Source: Eurosta solidaginis
Taxonomy: Eukaryota > Arthropoda > Insecta > Diptera > Tephritidae
Assembly (NCBI RefSeq): GCF_040869045.1
Contig: NC_090319.1
Location: 176,674,645 to 176,738,644, forward strand
Direction of reading: 5' to 3'
DNA: 64,000 bases
In this document: positions 1 through 10,035 of the stretch, piece after piece
How positions within the stretch are numbered: position 1 is the first letter of the stretch
Layout of the letters: each line of letters begins with the position of its first letter
Program-made: the position numbers and the translations under genes
Notes under the pieces: model-generated
Told to the model about the DNA's origin: nothing
Databases searched by the model: none
Seen by the model: the letters and a program-made list of their open reading frames with translations, nothing else

Positions 1-59
1 TGAAAGAATGTAACGTTTTAGAAGACGGTTCACAACCTAACAAAATTTTTCAAAGTTTG

Positions 60-415
60 TATCAGAAGACACGTTTCGACCTCCGATTCAAGAACCCGAA
101 AACAAAAATGAAAATTTAATTTCTGTCATATCATTTCGGTTCAAATTTCATGTAGTTGTATTTTGCCATATTTTTTGCACACACTAATGCAGAAAGGCGT
201 GTGGCCCACCCAGGGTTATTTTTAAAAATCGCAGCCAAAGGCCGACAACGCAGAAAGATGTTCTGTGCAAAAAAACTGTGTATCTGGCCTCATATTTCGG
301 ACCCTCTTGAGGCATTTTGTGGGTTTTTGTAAATATTTTTCGACAGAAATAACATTTTTAATTTCCGCTTTCGAATCCTAGAAACGGAGTTAGATGGTGC
401 ACGGGCTCATAAAAC
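60..415 (+). repeat. R2-family repeat core inside R1 copy 1
   Basis: The stretch starts with a TATCAGAAGACACG block, passes through a GC-richer centre (AGCCAAAGGCCGACAACGC) and ends in a TTTCCGCTTTCGAATCC block that is partly inverted relative to the start. The same three blocks, diverged, make up the repeat at 55797-56302. It therefore looks like a separate terminal-inverted-repeat element that landed in R1 before R1 was copied, since copy 2 has it too (11388-11735). There is no coding content. Confidence 0.5.
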
Positions 416-544
416 GTTACCAAAAACAAAAAAAAAAAACAAAAAATTTAAAGCCGGTAGTTAAACCTTTTTGATCAATAAATAATCAACAATTTTGTAC
501 ACATTTATAGAAAAAAGAATGTTTAAACGAAGGATTACTTTGAA

Positions 545-1075
545 TAATTTTTTCACTTTAAGGAGCGACATTCCGAAGTTGGACGAGGCTCACCGCAGTT
601 CGGATGCAGCCAAAATAAGTGAAATTATGCGAACGTGAGTCCCACTGATACTAATAACTACTCCTCAGAATCCTGTTTTAGAGTAAAATAAAATTATAAC
701 TGTTTGGGTTTTAATCCACTTCGCACAAATATGCTCCTCAATAATATTTAAAACCAGTCCAACACCAAATCCTTTCCACAGCATTTTTCATATCTGCCAT
801 CAGCAAGGAATCTGAGCGTGGCGCATAATTTTAAAATAGGGTTAAAGCCTTCCCTTGAACGCGTTTGCGGAAATGGTCCTTAATTTTGTTCAGTAATGAG
901 CAAAATGCTTCCTTTCAAATCTGCAAAAGAACTTCATTTGAAGCTCATCATTTGCCACTTAAACATTTTCTTACTTGGTGCTTGGTAGTTCCAAGGGATT
1001 GGAATGACCACGCGAATGTTTTTCGCATTCGCGACATATCAATAACCAACATTTTCGCCATGATAAAGTAGATTT
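545..1075 (-). pseudogene. HARBI1-like DDE transposase remnant in R1 copy 1
   Basis: Read on the minus strand, the frames show pieces of a Harbinger transposase in the right order. A degenerate N-terminal part comes first, then an ATLRFLADGRY block (matching the family's TLRFLA-G-Y), then an I-EEHICAKWIK block, then a stretch ending SGTHVRII that aligns with the family's DGTHVKI motif. The first catalytic Asp is replaced by Ser. Stops and frameshifts break every block. A probable intron acceptor precedes the GTH block. The rest of the catalytic domain is missing, so the protein cannot be functional. Copy 2 carries the same lesions, so the decay predates the duplication of R1. Confidence 0.65.
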
Positions 1076-1318
1076 CATATAATATCTGTTTAGCTTTAAA
1101 TAACAAAATCACTTTTGCAAATGCTTAAATTTCCGCCACAAATTGATCAGCTGTTCATTTATCTGTCAAATCATCACTTTCTTAGGTTGGTAACACCAAT
1201 TCAACTTCAACTGAAATAAGTTGTAATTCGTAATACGAAACAGGAGTTGAGTTGTCTGAAAGTTGAGTTGTTTTAATTACAACCCAACTAAGTTGAGTTG
1301 TATACCGTAATAGGGACA

Positions 1319-1545
1319 ATAGTCTTCTTGCTTGCCGTCAAATTCCGGTAAGGATTTGACGAGATCGAGGGCTTCCTCCCATTTCACATGGCCTAGAATC
1401 TCCACCTTTTCAAAAGTTTCTACTTAGGAAGTCAAAGTATTTGTAAATTTTTTTGTAACTTCATCTAGCTTCATTTCAAAATCTTGTTTGTGGACATTTA
1501 ACGCAGCCGAGATTGCAGCCGTAGCCAAGGAATACTTTATTTTCG
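1319..1545 (-). pseudogene. Gypsy gag fragment flanking R1
   Basis: The minus strand encodes an N-terminal gag stretch of the GypA family, with the block SLPEFDGKQEDY near the R1 junction. The frame is interrupted at 1319 by R1, whose ATA duplication falls at the junction. On the other side of R1 copy 2 (11101 downwards) the same gag continues in frame. The fragment ends near 1545, where copia sequence begins. One in-frame stop is visible near 1425. This is a relic of an LTR retroelement and not a host gene. Confidence 0.65.
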
Positions 1546-2468
1546 TTATCGTTTTCTACACAGTTTGCATGTTTCGCCTTCAAATAACACTTTATTGCCA
1601 TTCTTTGTCATTTCACGAACCGACAAGAGATTTGCACACAAATTTGGCACGTATTCCACGTTTTTGACAGTTGCTTTTGTGATTTCTTTTTCTTTACAGA
1701 GAGACAAACTCACTTCTCCCGCACACTCAACAGAAAGTTCGTTATTATTCGCAACGACAATTTTTTTGTTTTTAACATCGTGTATTTTGTTTAATAGTGA
1801 ATAGTTGTTGGTCATGTGGTTGCTTGCACCACTATCAATATACCAACCTTCACAAATGTTGTTTTTGATGTTCACTTTTTCTGTATGCTTTGCGCGAGAT
1901 TTTCTGTCAATGTGGTTGCTGTTGTTTATTTGACTGTTCGCCTTCATTTCAAACAGAACCTCTCCCCTTTCGTTTGGTTTTCTGTAATTTTCTGTGTGAT
2001 TCTTCTTTTTAGTTTTGTTGGGACAATTTCTAGAATAGTGTCCAGTGGCTTTACAACTGTGACATTGAAATTCGGCAAAGCTTTTCTTATGTTTTAAATA
2101 TAAAGCTTTTTCCCTATCTACACTATCAAATTTTGCGCTTTGAAGAAGTTAATTCTTTACCATATCTATGGTTGGTTTTTCTTTAGAATTTTCGACTGCC
2201 ATTACCAATGGCCTGAAGTCGTTAGGCAATCCAGCCAACATTAATTAATAAAGCAGCTAATTCTAGGATCAACCATGAGCGTGATTTCAGCCAAAGCACG
2301 TTCGTTCAAGTCGACGTCTTTATCACTTGCAATACTTTGTTCGGCCACTTTCCAAACTCCTTTAATTACGAGACAAGATTTTGCTTGTCGCTTCCATACA
2401 TCGAAATTCTCCCTGCCACGCAGCCTTTCCAAGTTAAATGACGCAGGTAAAGTCGAAGAAGACAACAT
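1546..2468 (-). pseudogene. Ty1/copia gag-protease 5' fragment
   Basis: The minus frame starts at 2468 with a copia-type gag N terminus (LERLRGRENFDVWKRQ, 75 aa open). After a gap with stops there is a zinc knuckle, CHSCKATGHYSRNC (about 2040-2080), then a 133-aa open frame holding the aspartic protease motif DSGAS at about residues 38-42, followed by a typical NLLSV block. Integrase, RT and RNase H are absent: the element is cut off near 1546. The order gag, knuckle, protease, with the LTR upstream at 2528, is that of copia elements. Frameshift and truncation make it dead. Confidence 0.85.
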
Positions 2469-2516
2469 TTTATCGCGAAAAACTTGTCGACCGTATTAAT
2501 TAATCACGTGGCATAA

Positions 2517-2527
2517 GGCCCATAACC
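2517..2527 (-). other. Copia-type primer-binding site
   Basis: The minus strand reads GGTTATGGGCC directly after the LTR end. Copia elements are known to prime from an internal part of initiator methionine tRNA with this kind of site. The position between LTR and gag supports it. Confidence 0.6.
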
Positions 2528-2693
2528 TGTTGTGTTAAAGTTTTTATTGCAAGCAAGAGAAAAAGAAGTAATTAATTTTGACATTTGTTCTTAGGATCTA
2601 TGAGTATATATCTATATTACAGGGTTGTAATAAATGGTACAAAGTGTATGAGTAACTAAAAGTGAATTAGAGTATCGTTCCTTTACAACAACA
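2528..2693 (-). repeat. Copia 5' LTR
   Basis: On the minus strand the segment begins TGTTGTTGTAAAG and ends CTTTAACACAACA, an inverted pair of ends of LTR type, and is followed at once by the primer site. The length of 166 bp is short, as in other copia-type elements. No partner LTR is in the window because the element is truncated at 1546. Boundaries are by the inverted ends only. Confidence 0.55.
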
Positions 2694-3028
2694 AGACCAA
2701 CTGAACTTTAATCAGGTTATGCTACGCCTCACATTTTTAGAAATTTCACGCGCCCAATTTTTTTATTTAATTGTCTGATCAACGGCCTAGATTGATGAGG
2801 AGTGTGATGACTAGTACCTAGGACCTACCTAATTATTTTCTAGCTTTTAGTATTATTATTACTTCATGTAAGTATTGTCACTAACTTACGATTTGACTAT
2901 TAACGATGGAAACTAAACCATTATAAGTAAATGAATTATTAACGATTTAGTTTTAATAACGCGGTAGATTTATTCAATTAATTTAAATAAGCTTTTTATT
3001 TTTCGTATTCACGACACGTACGACTTTG
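2694..3028. other. Non-coding stretch 3' of a gypsy integrase
   Basis: AT-rich sequence between the copia LTR and the C-terminal end of the integrase fragment. It probably contains the 3' part or LTR of that gypsy element, but no LTR ends or polypurine tract could be placed with confidence. Confidence 0.3.
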
Positions 3029-4025
3029 TCAAGATGCGATTTCAAACTCTAACTCTCGTGTTGGATGCAGCGTTGTATTATGACGTATGAGTAGTTGCCA
3101 CATCGTGTGACAGCTCGGACCAGAATCGTCTAGCTCAGGGGCATTAGCGCACCAACGCTTCATTTTATCGGAAGTATAAACTGAACAGAACTTTTTATTT
3201 GTAATTTGCATGCCAGGTACGTCGGCGATGAGATATCGATCATTACTCAAAACCTTGGATACGATATACGGACCTCGATATCGTGGTTCTAATTTTCGTG
3301 ATTCACCAGTTGCGTTAGGTTCGTTTTCAAGCACTACTAGATCATTTTCATTATATACTGTAGGTTCAGAGTGACGTCGATCGAATCTAGCTTTCTTTTT
3401 GGCTCGTTCACTATTTATGTTTATTACGGCTTGTTCACGTTTATGAGATATTGGCATCGAAAATTTATCGTCGGTTAAGTCGTCTTTAATAGTTGCGAGT
3501 AATTGATTTTGAATTACATCACGTAGATTAAAGTCAAAGACTAATTCATTTGTGCAAAAACCCGCAGTTGAATTGCATTGAGAATTTATAGTCCACTGGA
3601 GTTCTATTAAATTTAAGTCCCAGTCTTTCGGGTTGTCGGTTGTAGTACGGATGAAATTTAAAATTGATTTATTAGTGCGTTCAATTTGCCCCTTTTGCGC
3701 GAGGTGTTCGGACGGCTGTTTTTATATGACGAATTTCGTTTAGGCTGCAATAGTTTTCGAATGCTTACGCGGTAAATGCGGTTCCTCGATCGCTAACGAT
3801 TTGGCTGGGCAAACCGAAATAAATCGACATTTCATTTAATGAGTTTAATACGGAAGCAGTTTTAGTATTTCGTACGGCCTTTACAATTAGAAACTTCGAA
3901 AAAGCGTCAGAGATTGCTAACACTTAAATATTACCACGTTTACTGCGCACGAACGGACCCATATGATCAATATGTATTAATTTGAAAGGTATAGGCTCTA
4001 CTGGGCCAAAATGCATACGACCTTC
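3029..4025 (-). pseudogene. Gypsy integrase fragment (GypC)
   Basis: The minus strand carries the integrase core with an IDHMGPF block (about 3950), a SDRG block at the second catalytic Asp (about 3780), an RAKGQIERTN block holding the catalytic Glu (about 3690), and an intact C-terminal domain of 142 aa (3029-3457) with LEPRYRGPY and KMKRW. A stop in the core near 3905 and another after SDRGTAFTA break the frame. Upstream (RT, RNase H) is lost where the Transib element begins at 4039. It is part of a gypsy element different from GypA and GypB; it cannot integrate anything now. Confidence 0.85.
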
Positions 4026-4038
4026 GGTTTTACCAGTG

Positions 4039-4076
4039 CACTATGGAAAATCGTAGAACAATTGCTGATTAAAAAT
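4039..4076 (+). other. Left Transib terminal repeat, RSS-like
   Basis: The heptamer CACTATG (4039-4045) is followed by 22 bases and then the A-rich nonamer-like ATTAAAAAT (4068-4076). The right end has the same layout. Confidence 0.6.
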
Positions 4077-4742
4077 GGTTTTTTTCGATGTCGCTACTGT
4101 CATGCTTTTTTTAGTTCAATCAATAGTTTAAGGACCAAACTAGACTATAATATCGAAAAATTATACATATTATATGAAATGATTTTTTTTAAATATCACA
4201 AACTTTAAGTTTTGACGGACGTCCATGTTAAGCCCATTCCCTTCATCACTTTCAAATTGATTTTAATGTTATACGTTACAGGAAAAGGTATGTTGTATTA
4301 TATATTTCTGGAAACCTCGTTTTTCGAAGAATATAAAACAACTAATATATTTTTAATATTATGTTTATGTCTACCTTAAAATAATTGGAAAATAAAATTT
4401 GGTGAAAAAAAGTTTTTTTAAAGTACATCGAGACTTTTGACAGTTACCCACGCTTTACATTTTATGTTGATTTATAGCCTAGCTATCCGTAAACATAATC
4501 AAATAAAAAAAGCTGCGGAAATTTGTGATTTTCGGAGTAACTATAAAAAATGTGATAAAAGTCAGAAAACGGAAAACCGCTCGCTATCTATTGGGGTTTT
4601 AAATGTTGCTGCGTACATCAATAGTTTGCGGTAAGTTTTGTAATCTTTTATTGATATTAGGAAGTTTATCTCTTTTGCACTCATGTTGCGTAATAAACAA
4701 GTGGCACACCAGAGAACAGCGCTGAATGATTCTTCTTTCTTC

Positions 4743-5025
4743 TCAATAAAAATTCCAGTTTTCTCGAGTGACCGTGAGGGTTGAATACAGCTTTAATCAA
4801 TATAAAAAGTAAAGCATTATCTTTTCAAACATCATAACAAAAACACTAAATGCAGTTTTACCTAAATTTTTCAATTTCAGTGGGCGGAAATATATTATTA
4901 CTATGTAAAAATACCTATTTTTATCAATAAAAAATCCAGTTCTCCCGTGTAACATTGAGTGCTGAATCCTATTTTAAACAATAAAAAAGTAAAGCATTAA
5001 GTGCAGTTTTGCATAATATACCTAA
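4743..5025 (+). repeat. Imperfect direct repeat, two units, inside Transib
   Basis: Two units start at about 4745 and 4926. Both read ATCAATAAAAA, then a CCAGTT-CGTGT-GAGTG-TGAAT-C pattern, then AAAAGTAAAGCATTA and GTGCAGTTTT. They lie in the non-coding left part of the Transib element. Function unknown; it may simply be an internal duplication. Confidence 0.4.
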
Positions 5026-5555
5026 AACTGGAAACTTTGTTGAGGGAGTACTTATCAATATACACCTTATGTAGGAAATTAACGAGGTTAGAAGCGATTA
5101 TAACGGAATTTCCAAAATACCCTTTGTTTCAACGCACTACCCTCATATTTCATATTAGTATATAAACAAAACAAAATATTAATGAATTAACAGAGGTGTA
5201 ATTGTTACGAATACAAATAACTACGTGTTTTGTTGTCCCTTCAAAATGTATACTTTCAAGTGTTTTAAACGTGAAATAATACTTTCGTAAATCGAAGGAG
5301 GAAAATCATTGGAGGCATTGTCAACAGTTTTAAAATAAAACTATCATGTATCAGAAGACAACTTATGTTTCATCCTCAGTGATTTTCAAAGACATATTAT
5401 TCATACTTTTAATAAACGATGGGCAGAAACTTCACGGAAAAAGAATAAATTTTTGATGAAAAACAGTAATTAGTTAGAATCAGAATATTCAGTAACTTTA
5501 CCGAAATCTGAGGACGTTACAACCGACTCCACACCATCTACTTCTTCTGGATAAC

Positions 5556-6634
5556 GTGGGAGACCGTGCGTATCTTATCCAGATTTGTCAGAATCCAGTA
5601 AAAGAAGAAAAAATACAATGCTACTTAATAAATATGGATTCGAACACGTCTATAATGCATATCTTCAAAGGTCGTTCGATAGGAGAAGGAACAGAAGCTA
5701 AACTTGTGCAAACATTAAGGTTTGCTGACAGTGAAAATAAGACCTTATTCTCGAGTCTCATAGAAGACGCAAGGCAGACAAAAATGTTTACGGATGAAGA
5801 AGCATTGAGCGTATTTATTGACTTGGATTTAACGAAAGCACAATATTTGTACTACGGGACAAATGCACGATTTGACTAAAGTGACTGCTAGGCCTGAAAA
5901 TGAAGATTCTTATTAATATGGACTGTCTACTTTATACTCCTGGATTCGTTGTTTGGAAATGATTTTACATATTTCCAATAATCTGCCTTTCCAAACATGG
6001 TGAGCCACAAGCGAATAAAAAAAACGACTAAAGCAAGAGAAGAAAACCCTGGTACCAAGGCGTTTCCGTGAAGAGCTAGGATTGATCATCGACAAACCAA
6101 GGCAAGTAAGTGGTAATACTAACGACGGTAATACTTTCAGAAGAATTTTTCACAATGCATGCTGCTCTGCTGAAATTACAGGAGTGTTTAAATTTGACTA
6201 AACTACTTTACATAATTCTGCAAGCTCTTTCAATGATAAATACTGAAAAATTTGGCAGTTATGCTATGGAGACTGCCAGGATCTATGTGAGCAATTATGA
6301 ATAACACTACATGCCATCTTCAGATCACAAAATTTTGATTTATGGAGAAAGTGTCATAAAGCATTTTGCAGCACTTCCTAATGGTCAACTTTCGGAAGAT
6401 GCACAAGAATCCCGATATAAAGATTATAAAAAAAATCGTTTACATCATGCTAGAAAATGATCAAAATCCGCTACAAACGAGGACGTATTTCTACTCTTCT
6501 TTATAATTCAGATCCTTACATAATCAGCATTAGAAAACTGTATACTAAAAACCTGAAGGAACTTGATGAAGACACCTTAGATCTTTTGAAAATGAAGGAA
6601 TTAATTTCAGATCCCGAAGTTCATCAGGTATAAA
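5556..6634 (+). pseudogene. Transib transposase remnant (RAG1 core relative)
   Basis: The first open part (5556-5879, 107 aa) ends in an EEALSVFIDLDLTKAQY block, typical of the N-terminal half of Transib transposases. After a deletion, from about 6060 on, come an FRRIFHNA block, an ITGV block, YMPSSDHKILIYG and then QLSEDAQESRYKDYKKNR followed by NEDVF and SDPYI. In RAG1 the matching region (NESGNK...RFR...EDV) holds the third catalytic acidic residue; the Glu codon at 6407-6409 lies in that place. A stop at 6458-6460, a frameshift near 6490 and the missing middle (including both catalytic Asp regions) make it dead. Family assignment is from remembered motif patterns. Confidence 0.65.
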
Positions 6635-6979
6635 TAACATAATAAACATATTTATATGTAAAATAACAATAGTAAATATTACAATTAATTAATTAATCTG
6701 TGTTCAATTTCAATCACCATTTTTTTATGTTTTATTATTTAAATTGACTTGTATTTTGATTTACTATTTTATATTTGCTTTTTGTAGGCATAAAATAATA
6801 GTATTCATTGTTAAAAAATAAATAGTGGATATTTTTAATAATTTTGAATTTCTTTTATCTTTTAAAGGTATGGTTTTAAATTAAGGCATAATAAATTTCA
6901 TTCCATTTGAAGCCATATACCTTATTCTATATATGTGCAAAATTTTAAAACATAATATTCAGAAATAAAAAAGTTATTG

Positions 6980-7016
6980 ATTTTTAATCAGAAACTGGCC
7001 TTTATTTTGCATAGTG
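6980..7016 (-). other. Right Transib terminal repeat, RSS-like
   Basis: On the minus strand CACTATG (7016 to 7010) is followed by 21 bases and ATTAAAAAT (6988 to 6980), matching the left end. This fixes the right boundary of the element. Confidence 0.6.
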
Positions 7017-8057
7017 CGCTGTCATGGCGCGGGTCACCCTTCACCTGGCCCGGACGACAGTTGTGGTGTCTTCGGACTATTTCCCTCCGTCGCCCCTGAC
7101 CTGCATCCGAACGACCGAACGACCCCCTCTCCATGGCTCTGGCTTCGGCCGTGAACCGGTGCGTGTGCACAAGGGGCTACTGCTGTGCCTTTAAGGTGCA
7201 CTTCCCCTCCGCCCACGGATCGATCCAAGGTGTTTCGGCTGGTACAACCTCGCCCCTTTGCCCACCTTCTATCTAGCATGCAAGTAGGGAGGCGGGGGTG
7301 TCCAGCGGTGGAGCCAGCACTAACCGAGTCCCCGCAGTCTTTCGTAGGTCACCGATCCGTCCGATACCGCCGACGACTACCCCTATCAGGAACAACCAGC
7401 CACTGTACAGGTAAGATCCGTTACCAGCATACCTCCCTTCCGCCTTCGCCCTGGAACGCGTTCCGGAGACCACCGTTGCTGCTGTCACATCGTCGCCTAT
7501 CTGGTGCCGCCGCTGCTTCTATCCTACCGCTGCCATCGACCGTTGGCCATCCGCTATCCTACCGCCGTTCAGCCGCCGTGCTGATTCCGCCGCTGCTCCG
7601 CCGAATGTTGGTCGTCCGCTATCATACCGCCATTCTGATCCCGTCGCTGCTACAACGACCGTTGGCCGTCCGCTATCTTTCCGCCGTTCAGCCGCCATGC
7701 TGATCCCGCCACTGCTACGACGACCGTTGGCCGCCCGCTATCCTACCGCCGTTAGGCCTCCGTGCTGATCCCGCCGGTGCTTCTGTACCGCCGTACTAAT
7801 CCATCCGCTACCCTACCACCGTTCAAATGCCGTGCCGATCCCCCCTCTGCTACGACGACTGTTTGCCGCCGCTTTCCCTCCTCCCCCACCGTCTTGGAAG
7901 GGAAAGCTGCTACCTTCCTCACCTCGAGCCGTGTGTGCGTGTGTTCGTAACACATAAATACTGTGTTTATATTCAGCAGGGGTTTGTGGGACCTTTACTC
8001 GACTCTGGATTGACTGAGCGTTACCCCAGCCTAAGACAAACCCACCTCATAATCTCT
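7017..8057 (+). repeat. Truncated LTR of the gag-protease element, plus orientation
   Basis: This is the inverse of 13575-14400 and 16607-18400. It starts abruptly at a point matching about 18400, so the first few hundred bases of the LTR are missing. It ends, as the other copies do, in a GTTTGTGGGACC...GACTCTGGATTGACTGAGC block followed by CCTCATA. It is GC-rich, unlike its surroundings. Long open frames here (for example 7185-7703) are by-products of base composition. No internal element sequence is attached. Confidence 0.75.
7495..7860 (+). repeat. GC-rich minisatellite in the LTR fragment
   Basis: Units of roughly 60-70 bases recur, each with CCGCTATCCTACCGCCGTT, a CCGTGCTGATCCCGCCG block and CTGCTACGACGACCGTTGG. 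The same units, inverted, fill 16740-17570. The unit number differs between LTR copies. Confidence 0.7.
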
Positions 8058-8464
8058 TTACAGAACCTTAATTGGCCATTTTGAGCCAAGACAACAATGG
8101 CAATCCAGATTTTCCCGTTATGCTGTCGCCCTGTTAACGTATGTTGAAACATGTTCCCATAAGCTTAATCTAGTGTGGTAAAAGGCTGTCGTTACAGGCT
8201 CTCAACCGCCGTTGATGCTTTTCATTTGTTAAGGCCGAATGAACTTCCGTCGAGTTGAGACTGTCCATTATTAATCTTTTCATTTCGAGACATTGTTGGA
8301 AACTCTAGAAATGTCCAGAAAACACCTAGGGAATATTCCATGTGTTCCCGGGTTTTTTCTATATTCATGACCACCCTATGCATTACAGTATCGACAGACT
8401 TACCTTAGGTGTAAGCATGTTGTACTGAAAAGAACAATTCCTCATTCATATTTGATTTTATATA
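8058..8464 (-). mobile_element. LINE-A copy 1, RT segment 3' of the GypA insertion
   Basis: Minus-strand sequence from 8464 down to about 8215 matches the LINE-A RT region seen intact in order at 43720-43960 (ACATGCTTACACC, CCCTAGGTGTTTT-CTGGACATT, TTTC-AACAATGTCTCGAAA). It continues the LINE fragment at 13424-13574 across the GypA element. From 8215 to 8058 the match fades. The frame is broken. This segment proves that GypA landed inside a LINE. Confidence 0.7.
8461..8464. other. Target-site duplication TATA of GypA, left
   Basis: TATA at 8461-8464 equals TATA at 13420-13423. TATA-like targets are usual for the gypsy/17.6 group. Confidence 0.6.
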
Positions 8465-8873
8465 AATTATACAAATGTTTTAGTTTGTTCAATAATAATT
8501 AATTAAAATTAAGGTTTTAGCGTTAAAAATATCACAATATCATTAATGTTTAGCATTAATAATGTCAACCGACGCGGTCAGATCCAATTGCAACACAACA
8601 ATATTCTAAATCATAAGATCACTCTTAAGCTACCGCTTACTGACTCTCTATTTCCATAAGTGTTATAATTCACTCCAATAAGAAATACTAATGTTGGATT
8701 ACCATAACAATACTCTCTACTGCCATCCATACAAACTACTCTTCCGGCAGTCAGCACACTTTTGCTCTGCAAATGTAGCGATGCCGTGAATTGTTCTACT
8801 CATGATGCTATGAAAGACATTAGACAGCAAATTTGCTTACGTGGGTGGCCATCAATAGTTTGTGGGCTTAACT
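8465..8873 (-). repeat. GypA 3' LTR
   Basis: It is collinear with 13001-13419. On the minus strand it starts AGTTAAGCCCAC at 8873 and ends CATTTGTATAATT at 8465. A 12-base purine tract (8874-8885) precedes it. Confidence 0.75.
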
Positions 8874-8885
8874 CCTCCCTTCTAA
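8874..8885 (-). other. GypA polypurine tract
   Basis: The minus strand reads AGAAGGGAGG directly before the 3' LTR, the position of the plus-strand primer of LTR retroelements. Confidence 0.55.
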
Positions 8886-9302
8886 ATGAGGAGCGCCCTC
8901 GATTATTTACGTCTTGTGCAATGGTAAGTCTTAACAAAGGTATGTTCAATAATGAGGGAATGAATCATTATGGCGGAACTGAAGTGTACTCGATGGCTTT
9001 AAGCGGGCTGTGAAAGTGCTGCATGGCTTGTGTTTGAAAAGTTGTGTTCTTCTGGGACAAATGCTATTAACTTTATACTACAAAGTGAATATTAAAACTA
9101 TTTTCTTACTACTACTGGATAGTTAATTCAAAATATTTTTCGCAGGCCTTAAGACTAAGTACAAAATATTGTTGTAGAAATTAAACAAAAATAAATAAAC
9201 ACTTGTGAAATGCTCAGATACGAACTTGTGAAATTAACACTGTAAATCCAAACCAAATGTGAACTTTCAATTAAAGGTCTGTAGCATGTCGTAAATTCAT
9301 AT
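8886..9302. other. GypA 3' untranslated region
   Basis: AT-rich sequence between the integrase C terminus and the polypurine tract. No env-like open frame is visible on the minus strand. Confidence 0.4.
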
Positions 9303-9807
9303 TTATTTTAAATTGTCCTTATGGACCACACTCCCTCTAATAAGAACTGTAGTTCCTAAGTCTTTTTCTATAACATGTTCTTCATAAAGTGGCTTATTTA
9401 CCTTGAATGAACGTTCTCTTCGACCTTTGTTATGAGTATTTATTTTTAATTGCTGCGCTTGCCTTAGACGTGACGGCATTTCGTTATCCGTAACGTCTGT
9501 AGTTGGTCTAAATAAGTCGATTGACCTTTCATTAGTTACAGAATAAACTGTTTTATTATATTCGATGGTTGAAAGCAAAATTAAATCCCTTGTATCATCG
9601 ATGTTTTTTTTTCAGTTTCAAGCACCTAGCAATCTCTATCAATGTACTATGGAACATTTCTACTTGACCGCTGGAGGTGCTGTGAAGTGGTGGAGCATTT
9701 ACAATTTCAATACCAAAGCTGTTGGCAAGGAGATATCTGACAGTATTTGAATTCAATGATTTCTCATTATCGTAGTAAATAACTCTAGCCCTAGGGAAAA
9801 TGTTCAT
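9303..9807 (-). pseudogene. GypA integrase, core and C-terminal part
   Basis: The minus frame 9595-9807 (70 aa) carries YDNEKS, where the family has a catalytic DNEK-type Asp, then NAPPLHSTSSGQVEMFHSTL, where GQVE holds the catalytic Glu. The next frame, 9303-9578 (91 aa), is a typical gypsy integrase tail ending with a GTTVLIRGSVVHKDNLK block. A frameshift separates the two at about 9590. Upstream the integrase zinc-binding part, RNase H and RT are missing. It is non-functional. Confidence 0.8.
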
Positions 9808-10035
9808 GAGTTGTATAAGTTACAGGTACGATTCCCTTAAGTTCAGATAAGGGTTTTATGTAAATTTTTGAAGCGCCTATCAACATTTGCATTACCCTTC
9901 CCTTAGTTTCTACTGTTGTGCATATCCTTTCCCTAAAAAATTAATTTCTTCAGCAATATCTTCAATTTGGTTTTCTATTACGCTACTATAAGATTTTTTT
10001 CACCTATATCTGTTGAAATATGATTTATTCTCTGA

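Larger units (their letters stand above)
1..1318 (-). mobile_element. Decayed PIF/Harbinger-like element R1, copy 1
   Basis: This copy repeats 11102-12597 almost base for base from position 1 to about 1257. Its left end lies outside the window. The right end reads, inverted, TGTCCCTATTACGG and matches the left end of copy 2 (TGCCCCTGTTACCG), so these are terminal inverted repeats of one element of about 1.55 kb. The base triplet after the end (1319-1321, ATA) equals the triplet before copy 2 (11099-11101), a 3-bp duplication as expected for PIF/Harbinger. The minus strand holds remnants of a HARBI1-type transposase (separate entry). The element sits inside a gypsy gag frame that continues at 1319. 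The family call rests on the transposase remnants; it is non-functional. Confidence 0.75.
4039..7016 (+). mobile_element. Transib element with both terminal repeats
   Basis: Both ends begin, inverted, with CACTATG followed by related sequence and a shared CTGATTAAAAAT block. Transib elements are known to start with a CACWRTG-like heptamer resembling the V(D)J recombination signal. The element carries a plus-strand relic of a RAG1-like transposase (5556-6634). Its flanks differ (CAGTG on the left, CGCTG on the right): the left is gypsy integrase and the right a truncated LTR, so no clean 5-bp duplication is left. The length of 2978 bp is close to complete Transib copies. Confidence 0.7.

Noticed and set aside
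865..1071. A 68-aa plus-strand frame repeated at 12205-12411
   Set aside because: It is conserved only because R1 is duplicated; it lies antisense to the transposase remnants.
7185..7955. Several open frames of 60-172 aa on both strands in GC-rich DNA
   Set aside because: They lie in the LTR minisatellite, are open on both strands because stop codons are rare in GC-rich sequence, and consist of Pro/Arg/Ala-rich repeats with no domain.
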